This document shows positions 1 through 4,642 of a DNA stretch of 6,713 nt, in pieces. The DNA comes from an uncultured Clostridium sp. Its GTDB lineage: Bacteria > Bacillota > Clostridia > Oscillospirales > Acutalibacteraceae. The stretch is taken from positions 1 through 6,713 of the forward strand of contig URIN01000081.1 in assembly GCA_900547915.1 (NCBI GenBank). The letters run 5' to 3'. The notes under the pieces are model-generated. The model searched no databases and was not told the DNA's origin. It saw only the letters and a program-made list of their open reading frames with translations. The position numbers and the translations under genes are program-made. Each line of letters opens with the position of its first letter. Positions within the stretch are counted from its first letter, which is position 1.

Positions 1-48
1 CGAGATAGGAGTCCGTCTCGTGGGCTCGGAGATGTGTATAAGAGACAG
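1..48 (+). other. Illumina Nextera P7/i7 adapter (library artefact)
   Basis: This is sequencing-library sequence, not genome. Bases 1-6 are the 3' end of the P7 flow-cell oligo. Bases 7-14 (AGGAGTCC) match, from memory, the adapter form of Nextera index N705. Bases 15-29 (GTCTCGTGGGCTCGG) are the constant i7 linker. Bases 30-48 are the complete 19-bp Tn5 mosaic end (AGATGTGTATAAGAGACAG). The order P7, index, linker, mosaic end, insert is that of a Nextera fragment, so an untrimmed read was built into the contig end. The mosaic end should not be read as a native transposon end, because index and linker are attached to it. Confidence 0.98.
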
Positions 49-52
49 GGAG
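49..52 (+). promoter_or_regulatory. Shine-Dalgarno site deciding the start at 61
   Basis: GGAG immediately follows the adapter, with 8 bases between it and the ATG at 61. It is the first genomic sequence visible. It supports 61 as the true start rather than the in-frame ATG at 34, which lies inside the adapter. The promoter of the operon lies outside the window. Confidence 0.75.
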
Positions 53-60
53 TAGATACT

Positions 61-753
61 ATGGTTTATTCGCAAGAAGTAGAACAGATGTGCACCGTAA
101 AAAAAGGTCCGCATCACGGCCCTGCTCCGATTCCGGAAGAGGGTAAATGGGTTAAATCCTACGAAATCAAAGACATAAGCGGTTTCTCACACGGCATTGG
201 CTGGTGCGCACCTCAGCAGGGCGCCTGCAAGCTTAGCCTCAACGTTAAAAACGGCATTGTTGAAGAAGCGCTTGTTGAAACAATCGGCTGCTCCGGTATG
301 ACTCATTCAGCAGCTATGGCAGCTGAGATTCTGCCCGGAAAGACACTGCTTGAGTGCCTTAACACAGACCTTGTTTGCGACGCTATCAACGTTGCTATGA
401 GAGAGCTTTTCAAGCAGCTTGCTTACGGACGTTCTCAGAGTGCATTCTCAGAAGGCGGTCTTGTAGTAGGCGCTGCTCTTGAGGATCTTGGTAAAGGTCT
501 CAGAAGCCAGGTTGGCACAATGTTCTCTACAAAGGCAAAGGGCGTTCGCTATATGGAAATGGCAGAAGGCTATGTAACCCGTATGGCTCTTGACGAAGAG
601 GGCGAAGTTATCGGATATGAATTCGTTAAGCTCGGCAAGATGCTTGAAGATATCCGCCATGGCAAAACACCCGACGAAGCATATAAAGCAAACATGGGCA
701 CTTACGGCAGATTTGACAATGCCGCAAAGTATATTGACCCGCGTGAAGAATAA
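61..753 (+). CDS. NifU/IscU-like iron-sulfur scaffold homologue paired with GGGtGRT protein
   Basis: A 230-residue cytoplasmic protein without signal peptide or membrane segments. Seen: residues 45-125 resemble the NifU N-terminal/IscU fold, with a cysteine-containing strand (C49 and C56, GACKLSLNV), then GCSGMTHSAAMAAEILPGKTL (residues 76-96), which matches the IscU pattern GCGxAxxSSSLxTExxxGK around its second cysteine (C77 here). C99 and C106 follow. Where IscU has its third ligand (HCSML), this protein reads roughly QSAFS (126-130), so that cysteine seems absent; this rests on alignment by eye. About 80 residues beyond the fold (150-230) exceed the usual IscU length of about 130. Family knowledge: such proteins are annotated as Fe-S assembly scaffolds and commonly lie beside GGGtGRT genes. 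The next gene starts 21 bases downstream behind a perfect ribosome binding site, so the two form an operon. An in-frame extension to 34 would add adapter-encoded MYKRQ and is false. Family membership is fairly sure; scaffold activity is inferred. Confidence 0.85.
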   Translation: MVYSQEVEQMCTVKKGPHHGPAPIPEEGKWVKSYEIKDISGFSHGIGWCAPQQGACKLSLNVKNGIVEEALVETIGCSGMTHSAAMAAEILPGKTLLECLNTDLVCDAINVAMRELFKQLAYGRSQSAFSEGGLVVGAALEDLGKGLRSQVGTMFSTKAKGVRYMEMAEGYVTRMALDEEGEVIGYEFVKLGKMLEDIRHGKTPDEAYKANMGTYGRFDNAAKYIDPREE

Positions 754-760
754 TTAAGAC

Positions 761-766
761 AGGAGG
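761..766 (+). promoter_or_regulatory. Ribosome binding site of the GGGtGRT gene
   Basis: A perfect AGGAGG, 8 bases before the ATG at 775 and 7 bases after the stop codon of the upstream gene. It fixes the start and indicates efficient translation of the second gene of the operon. Confidence 0.9.
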
Positions 767-774
767 AACGTAAA

Positions 775-1782
775 ATGGCTAATGATGTAAAATTCGAAGG
801 CAAAGAAAGAAGAATGGCCAAAATTGAAAAATGTCTTGCTGAATACGGTCTTTCAAGTCTTGAGGAAGCAAGGGATTTGTGCCTTTCTAAAGGAATAGAT
901 GTTGATGCTATCGTTAAAGGCGTTCAGCCTATAGCATTTGAAAACGCAAGCTGGGCTTATACACTCGGCGCAGCAGTTGCTATCAAGAGCGGTGTAAAGA
1001 CTGCTTCAGAAGCTGCTGAAAAGATCGGTATCGGTCTTCAGGCTTTCTGTATTCCCGGTTCTGTTGCAGAGCAGAGAAACGTTGGTCTCGGCCACGGCAA
1101 CCTGGGCGCACGTCTTCTTTCAGAAGAAACAAAGTGCTTTGCATTCCTTGCAGGTCACGAAAGCTTTGCAGCTGCTGAAGGCGCAATCGGCATTGCCCGC
1201 ACTGCAAACAAAGTTCGTAAGGAGCCCCTTCGCGTAATCCTTAACGGTCTTGGCAAGGACGCTGCTTATATTATTTCAAGAATTAACGGCTTTACCTATG
1301 TAAAGACAGATTATGATTTCTACACCAGCGAACTCAAGGTAGTAGAAACAAAAGCATTCTCAGACGGTGAAAGAGCTGCAGTTAAGTGCTACGGCGCAAA
1401 CGATGTTCTTGAGGGTGTTGCAATCATGAAGCACGAGGGCGTTGACGTTTCTATCACAGGTAACTCAACCAACCCGACTCGTTTCCAGCATCTTGTTGCA
1501 GGCACATACAAGAAATGGGCTATCGAAAACGGTAAAAAGTATTTCTCAGTTGCTTCAGGCGGCGGCACAGGCCGTACTCTTCATCCCGATAACATGGCTG
1601 CAGGTCCTGCTTCATATGGTCTTACAGACTCAATGGGTCGTATGCACGGTGATGCTCAGTTCGCAGGTTCTTCATCAGTTCCGGCTCACGTTGAAATGAT
1701 GGGTCTTATCGGTATGGGTAACAACCCGATGGTTGGCGCAACTGTTGCAACAGCTGTTGCAGTTGAAGAGGCAATGAAATAA
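775..1782 (+). CDS. GGGtGRT family protein
   Basis: A 335-residue soluble protein with no signal peptide. It carries the motif that names its family, GGGTGRT, at residues 262-268 (SVASGGGTGRTLHPDN). Other likely conserved glycine-rich blocks are GLGHGNLGAR (104-113), GHESFAAAEGAIGIA (127-141), GNSTNPTRFQH (229-239) and a C-terminal GLIGMGNNPMVGATVATAVAVEEA. Cysteines lie at 20, 36, 92, 121 and 205; none forms a CxxC pair, so there is no obvious classical Fe-S ligand set. The family occurs in anaerobic bacteria and is typically adjacent to a NifU-like gene, as here. To my knowledge its reaction is not established. The glycine-rich motifs could bind a nucleotide or another phosphate-containing ligand, but that is conjecture. 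The start at 775 is fixed by AGGAGG at 761. Codon use matches the upstream gene, and a hairpin terminator follows. Family assignment is secure; function is unknown. Confidence 0.95.
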   Translation: MANDVKFEGKERRMAKIEKCLAEYGLSSLEEARDLCLSKGIDVDAIVKGVQPIAFENASWAYTLGAAVAIKSGVKTASEAAEKIGIGLQAFCIPGSVAEQRNVGLGHGNLGARLLSEETKCFAFLAGHESFAAAEGAIGIARTANKVRKEPLRVILNGLGKDAAYIISRINGFTYVKTDYDFYTSELKVVETKAFSDGERAAVKCYGANDVLEGVAIMKHEGVDVSITGNSTNPTRFQHLVAGTYKKWAIENGKKYFSVASGGGTGRTLHPDNMAAGPASYGLTDSMGRMHGDAQFAGSSSVPAHVEMMGLIGMGNNPMVGATVATAVAVEEAMK

Positions 1783-1833
1783 TTAAAACAACATTTCATT
1801 CTGTCTTTTCGGTAATTTTATAACATTAAAACC

Positions 1834-1864
1834 AAGGGACTTAGCGTAATGCTAAGTCCCTTTT
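1834..1864 (+). terminator. Intrinsic terminator of the NifU-like/GGGtGRT operon
   Basis: A 10-bp perfect GC-containing stem, GGGACTTAGC (1836-1845) with GCTAAGTCCC (1851-1860), encloses the loop GTAAT. Flanking AA/TT can extend it to 12 bp, and it is followed by TTTT. It lies 51 bases after the stop at 1782. Read on the minus strand the same stem is followed by TTGGTTTT, so it may also stop transcripts of the convergent gene ending at 1900. Confidence 0.88.
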
Positions 1865-1899
1865 GCTATAATCGTTTATTCAAGCTAAGATAATTGATA

Positions 1900-3318
1900 T
1901 CAATAATTAATTTCAATTCGGTTTTCGCCGGCTACTCCTGCAAAATGCGTCATTCCCTTGCCGGGAATATAAATAATATTAGACTGCTTTGAATACTGCG
2001 TACACGATTGCGGCTGATGCCATAAGAGCGTGAATTTTCTGTTTTCGCAGTCAGTATGAAATTCCTTTATTTCACCATAAATTGCTGCGGGATACGGACG
2101 GTTAAAAACCGAAAGCAGTTTACTGTCATCAAACTTCATATTCCAGTAAATGCTGCTCCACTTATACCTTTCAAAAGTGTTCATAATATGGTCTATATGA
2201 GAAACAGTATTTCTGCCGCTCTGCATTCCGCCCCACTCGCCCATAACAACAGGCACGTTCATTTTGATCTGATTTTCTCGTATTCTGCCAAGAATGAAAT
2301 CAATTCTTGCGTTGCTGCAATATTTATTGTATAGCGGCGAATCGATAAAAATATCATATGCGTGCGGCGAATAAACAGAATTTTCAGGAGCGTCAATATA
2401 AAACGGTATACCAAGATTGGAGTAATAGCAATGCTCAAACACATTAAATCCACGGCTTACCGAAGAACTCATTTTATCAAAAAACGGCTGATAATAATTT
2501 TTTGAAAAATCCGCGATTATATCATCTTTGCCGTTTACAAGTTTTGAAAATTCTTTTTCATCATCCAACTTTTGAAGCAAAGCGTGAAAAGCCGAAGGCG
2601 TTTTTAGCGCACATATAATTCTAAGCGCTGCCATTAACATTCCTGTTTTTTCCCTATATCCTCTAAAGCAATAGTGAAAGTCGATATTCCTGCCTATTGC
2701 TTTTGCGACTCCGCACAATATATTTAAAAATACTTCCCTGCCGCCGCTATGGGGGTAAGGCTCATTAAAATAATCCAAGCCAAAAATATTTGAACAATCT
2801 GAAAAAGCATTTGAAAGAAACTTCCAGCAATTAATAAAATCATCCTGAATGTTATTTTTATTTTGCCAAAAATCATAAAACGCCTGCTGCACGCCGTTCA
2901 TATAAAAATAGCCCTCAGCCCATATTGCAAGCGGTTCTTTGCTTTTTAGCGCAGGATCCACAGCCCATTTCGGAGCGCCGTCCCCGTGAAAGTAATGTGA
3001 GAACAGATCCTGGTGCATATCTGGCATTATCCAGATATTTTCACTTTCACACCGCTTGGCGAATTTATGCAGAATTTCTGCAAGTTCGGCGCTGTACTCT
3101 CCCCTGTTTTCTTCAAGTGAAGCCCACGTAATGCCAAGTCTTACAATATTTACACCGGTTTTCTTTAGATTTTTTATGACCTTCTTCCTTAGAAGCTGTT
3201 TTCTTGCCTCGGACAAATCCGCCTTTTTTAGTTTCAGACAAATATTTACCCCGCGGAAGATACGCTGTCTTCCATACTCATCACGTATTTCAGTTCCGCT
3301 GCAATACAAGCTGTCCAT
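1900..3318 (-). CDS. GH5 family glycosidase, endoglycoceramidase-like
   Basis: A 472-residue protein with the GH5 TIM-barrel signatures in order. FRGVN (21-25) is typical of the barrel entry. VRLGITW (59-65) carries the conserved Arg60. MPDMHQDLFSHYFHGDGAPKWA (98-119) closely resembles the DMHQD...NGAPxWA block of endoglycoceramidases. FNEP (184-187) puts the acid/base at Glu186. SPHAYD (317-322) gives the His319/Tyr321 pair. VVMGEWGG (357-364) puts the nucleophile at Glu361. Residues after about 410 look like a small beta-rich tail. Length is close to that of known endoglycoceramidases. Family knowledge: these enzymes release the glycan from glycosphingolipids or related beta-glycosides; the substrate here is unproven and another GH5 glycoside is possible. 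No signal peptide is visible, so cytoplasmic action on an imported glycoside is inferred. The gene is a single unit, flanked by a convergent operon and by thiT. It is markedly A+T-rich: the row from 2821 has 14 G/C in 60, against 32 in 60 in the row from 1081. Confidence 0.87.
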   Translation of the reverse strand: MDSLYCSGTEIRDEYGRQRIFRGVNICLKLKKADLSEARKQLLRKKVIKNLKKTGVNIVRLGITWASLEENRGEYSAELAEILHKFAKRCESENIWIMPDMHQDLFSHYFHGDGAPKWAVDPALKSKEPLAIWAEGYFYMNGVQQAFYDFWQNKNNIQDDFINCWKFLSNAFSDCSNIFGLDYFNEPYPHSGGREVFLNILCGVAKAIGRNIDFHYCFRGYREKTGMLMAALRIICALKTPSAFHALLQKLDDEKEFSKLVNGKDDIIADFSKNYYQPFFDKMSSSVSRGFNVFEHCYYSNLGIPFYIDAPENSVYSPHAYDIFIDSPLYNKYCSNARIDFILGRIRENQIKMNVPVVMGEWGGMQSGRNTVSHIDHIMNTFERYKWSSIYWNMKFDDSKLLSVFNRPYPAAIYGEIKEFHTDCENRKFTLLWHQPQSCTQYSKQSNIIYIPGKGMTHFAGVAGENRIEINY

Positions 3319-3322
3319 AGTA

Positions 3323-3330
3323 CCCTCTCT
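3323..3330 (-). promoter_or_regulatory. Ribosome binding site of the GH5 gene
   Basis: On the minus strand AGAGAGGG ends 4 bases before the ATG at 3318. It is an imperfect match to AGGAGG and the spacing is on the short side, which suggests weaker translation than the AGGAGG-led genes in this window. No better in-frame start is seen. Confidence 0.55.
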
Positions 3331-3366
3331 AACACATATACAGCATTAATTATAATGTATATATTC

Positions 3367-3395
3367 ATTATATTATATGCCCATATTTTTTACAA
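3367..3395 (-). promoter_or_regulatory. Candidate sigma-A promoter of the GH5 gene
   Basis: On the minus strand TTGTAA (3395-3390) is followed after 17 bases by TATAAT (3372-3367). This would start transcription near 3360, giving a leader of about 40 bases. A second TATAAT overlaps it by one base (3377-3372) and another lies closer to the gene. The region is A+T-rich, so the -10 matches alone would be weak evidence; the correct 17-base spacing is what supports this choice. Confidence 0.45.
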
Positions 3396-3411
3396 GCGGC
3401 TGATAAACGCG

Positions 3412-3440
3412 AAAAAAACCCCCCCGCACAAAGCGGAGGG
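3412..3440 (-). terminator. Intrinsic terminator of thiT
   Basis: On the minus strand CCCTCCGC (3440-3433), loop TTTGT, then GCGGGGGG (3427-3420) form an 8-bp stem with one G-U pair. A run of seven T (3418-3412) follows. It starts 16 bases after the thiT stop codon and insulates thiT from the GH5 gene downstream on the same strand, so these are separate transcription units. Confidence 0.92.
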
Positions 3441-3456
3441 ATAAAGCCTGAACAAA

Positions 3457-4056
3457 TTAAGCCTTTACTTTTCTCTTTCTGATAAGGTTCGGGCTGTTGA
3501 AATCAAGTACGAGTGAAAGGACAACAACGCCGACTACTGTGAGGATACCCTCAAACAGCATATAAAATCCGTTGTAGCCAAAGCTGTAAGCCCATACTGA
3601 TTTCCAACCATCTGCATATTCGCCCCAGATTGTTACGCCTGAAATAAAGTGGCAAACAAATCTGAGAAGAGAAGCAACTGCACCGCCGAGAGCGAGTGCA
3701 AGAGTCTGGTTCTTAATAACTTTTCTGAAAATAGCACCGCCGATGCCGAGCACCATAAATGCGACAACATAATCAGCAAGTATAAGAATTAAGTAAGCCG
3801 CAAAACCTTTTACATAAGCAAAGTTGCCAAGACCCTGAAGCAGCATTTCAAGAACGCCATAGATTACACCTGTTCCTGCTCCCCATTTAAAGCCATAGCG
3901 ATAACCTATAAGGACGATCGGTACTTGGCTGAAAGCGGTAATTGAGCCGCCCATGGGAGCCTGAAATACGGTAACATATGAAAGAAGCACTGCAAGTGCA
4001 AGCATGATAGCTGTTTCGGTAAGCTTTCTTGTTGTGTTGATCTGTGAATTTGACAT
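3457..4056 (-). CDS. thiT: Thiamine-binding S component of an ECF transporter (ThiT)
   Basis: A 199-residue integral membrane protein, the usual size of ECF S components, with about six hydrophobic segments (near 14-31, 43-56, 59-76, 85-110, 118-143 and 160-184). Within the first helix A16xxxA20 resembles the small-residue motif by which S components contact EcfT. Family-like blocks are GSITAFSQVPIVLIGYRYG (37-55), GVIYGVLEMLLQG (63-75), RFVCHFISGVTIWGEYA (132-148) and YNGFYMLFEG (161-170). In known ThiT, acidic and aromatic residues from such blocks bind thiamine; Glu70, Trp144 and Asn162 are candidates here. The tail RKRKVK is basic, as expected for the inside. The protein captures thiamine at the cytoplasmic membrane and needs the shared EcfA/EcfA'/EcfT module, which is not in this window. 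A TPP riboswitch directly upstream independently supports thiamine as substrate. Transcription should fall when TPP is plentiful. Confidence 0.93.
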   Translation of the reverse strand: MSNSQINTTRKLTETAIMLALAVLLSYVTVFQAPMGGSITAFSQVPIVLIGYRYGFKWGAGTGVIYGVLEMLLQGLGNFAYVKGFAAYLILILADYVVAFMVLGIGGAIFRKVIKNQTLALALGGAVASLLRFVCHFISGVTIWGEYADGWKSVWAYSFGYNGFYMLFEGILTVVGVVVLSLVLDFNSPNLIRKRKVKA

Positions 4057-4063
4057 ATCTTTT

Positions 4064-4070
4064 CTCCTTT
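4064..4070 (-). promoter_or_regulatory. Ribosome binding site of thiT
   Basis: On the minus strand AAAGGAG ends 7 bases before the ATG at 4056, which fixes the start. It lies about 40 bases beyond the terminator, so it is not part of that hairpin. This fits control of transcription rather than of translation. Confidence 0.85.
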
Positions 4071-4110
4071 CCGAAGCGCGTTTTCACCGCCTCAAATTCT
4101 CAACAAGCCA

Positions 4111-4141
4111 AAAGAAAAGCCCCGTCCATAAAGAACGGGGC
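4111..4141 (-). terminator. Riboswitch-controlled terminator in the thiT leader
   Basis: On the minus strand GCCCCGTTC (4141-4133), loop TTTAT, then GGACGGGGC (4127-4119) make a 9-bp stem with one U-G pair, followed by TTTTCTTT (4118-4111). It lies between the TPP aptamer and the thiT start, so it is the expression platform. Its 5' arm overlaps GCGCCCC (4143-4137), which can pair with GGGGTGC in the aptamer (4222-4216); that would be the competing antiterminator. Confidence 0.92.
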
Positions 4142-4160
4142 GCAAAATATTGCTTTACAC

Positions 4161-4227
4161 AGTCTCCGCTGTCCGTACTAACGGACAGGTCGAAGGGTAT
4201 GATCTCAGCCTTTCGGCACCCCTGACT
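4161..4227 (-). promoter_or_regulatory. TPP riboswitch aptamer (THI element)
   Basis: Read on the minus strand, the aptamer shows the THI-box landmarks in order. P1 pairs AGTC (4227-4224) with GACT (4164-4161). GGGGTGCC follows at 4222-4215, then a short GCC-GAAA-GGC hairpin leading into the invariant CTGAGA (4208-4203). ATACCC and CGACCTG come next. A perfect 8-bp helix CTGTCCGT/ACGGACAG (4188-4169) has the loop TAGT, and GCGGAGACT completes the 3' side. The element binds thiamine pyrophosphate in the nascent RNA. With a terminator downstream and a thiamine transporter gene after it, it acts as a transcriptional off switch. Confidence 0.95.
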
Positions 4228-4242
4228 TATTAAGTTACACAT

Positions 4243-4271
4243 ATTATAATGCGCAAGGCACAATTTGTCAA
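4243..4271 (-). promoter_or_regulatory. Consensus sigma-A promoter of thiT
   Basis: On the minus strand a perfect TTGACA (4271-4266), exactly 17 bases of spacer and a perfect TATAAT (4248-4243) are present. Transcription should start near 4236, just ahead of the TPP aptamer, giving a leader of about 180 bases. A fully consensus promoter suggests strong constitutive initiation, with control left to the riboswitch. Confidence 0.93.
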
Positions 4272-4534
4272 TAAAAAAAGATTTCAATTGTTAAAAACTA
4301 AAAAGCGCACAAAATGTTGTACCCTAGGCGGTTAAGTTATAAACGGAATTATACTTTTTGTACTTGAAACCTGTAACTTTTTCTGACAAAACATGGCTGT
4401 TTAAAGGCAGAATACCGCGATTATAAGCCAAAAAAGAGAAACAGAGGGCAAAAAAAGCAAAATCTACATATCGTTTATTTTTTAGATTTTTTCAAAAATA
4501 TACACAAGATATTGTGATTTTTTTGAATTTTTTA
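4272..4534. other. A+T-rich intergenic spacer without a gene
   Basis: This stretch lies between the divergent thiT and nrdD promoters. No open reading frame with a ribosome binding site, tRNA-like fold or convincing terminator is visible. It contains A and T tracts, an 8-bp A+T inverted repeat AAAATCTA (4459-4466) and TAGATTTT (4483-4490) with a 16-base loop, and one distant TGTAACTTTT (4372-4381) that recurs at 4617-4626 near nrdD. The tracts just upstream of the nrdD -35 could serve as an UP-like element. Confidence 0.6.
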
Positions 4535-4563
4535 TTGACAACAACACTGTATTTTGGTATTAT
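4535..4563 (+). promoter_or_regulatory. Sigma-A promoter of nrdD
   Basis: A perfect TTGACA (4535-4540), a 17-base spacer and TATTAT (4558-4563) place the transcription start near 4570, leaving a leader of about 70 bases before the ATG at 4643. T-rich sequence lies just upstream. The spacer holds the first of three related 16-bp boxes, so a bound repressor would block RNA polymerase. Confidence 0.85.
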
Positions 4564-4622
4564 GTAAAAGCGACATACAGTTTATGTAACGATTTTGTAA
4601 CACTTTACACTGTATTTGTAAC
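4544..4622 (+). promoter_or_regulatory. Three phased 16-bp boxes, candidate NrdR operators
   Basis: Box 1 (4544-4559) is ACACTGTATTTTGGTA, box 2 (4575-4590) is ATACAGTTTATGTAAC and box 3 (4607-4622) is ACACTGTATTTGTAAC. Boxes 1 and 3 share the exact 11-mer ACACTGTATTT; boxes 2 and 3 agree at 12 of 16 positions. Starts are 31 and 32 bp apart, three helical turns each. NrdR, the usual repressor of ribonucleotide reductase genes, binds paired 16-bp boxes (consensus near ACACWATATATWGTGT) at about this spacing. The left halves fit that consensus and the right halves fit poorly, so NrdR is likely but not proven. Confidence 0.55.
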
Positions 4623-4628
4623 TTTTAC

Positions 4629-4634
4629 GGAGGT
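4629..4634 (+). promoter_or_regulatory. Ribosome binding site deciding the nrdD start
   Basis: GGAGGT is followed by 8 bases and the ATG at 4643. An earlier ATG at 4638 is only 3 bases away and is followed at once by TAA, so 4643 is the working start. Confidence 0.9.
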
Positions 4635-4642
4635 GAAATGTA

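Noticed and set aside
30..48. Tn5/IS50-type mosaic end suggesting a mobile element
   Set aside because: It is directly joined to the Nextera linker, index and P7 sequence, so it comes from library preparation.
448..660. Minus-strand reading frame inside the NifU-like gene
   Set aside because: It is fully covered by a well-supported plus-strand gene and shows no family resemblance.
983..1207. Minus-strand frame inside the GGGtGRT gene, and a plus-strand frame at 1442-1699
   Set aside because: Both are out-of-frame shadows of a recognised family protein, with low-complexity Gln/Leu-rich translation.
1893..1904. 12-bp perfect palindrome ATTGATATCAAT over the GH5 stop codon
   Set aside because: It is A+T-rich, single-copy and not placed near a promoter, so chance is a sufficient explanation.
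3056..3349. Plus-strand frames across the GH5 gene (also 2056-2334 and 2925-3131)
   Set aside because: They are antisense to intact GH5 motifs and lack a ribosome binding site or recognisable product.
4084..4287. Short frames on both strands over the thiT leader (4004-4225 plus, 4084-4287 minus)
   Set aside because: The region is explained by promoter, TPP aptamer and terminator; the base pairing, not coding, is what is constrained.
4459..4490. Inverted repeat AAAATCTA/TAGATTTT as a terminator
   Set aside because: The stem is only A+T-rich with a 16-base loop and there is no gene upstream to terminate.
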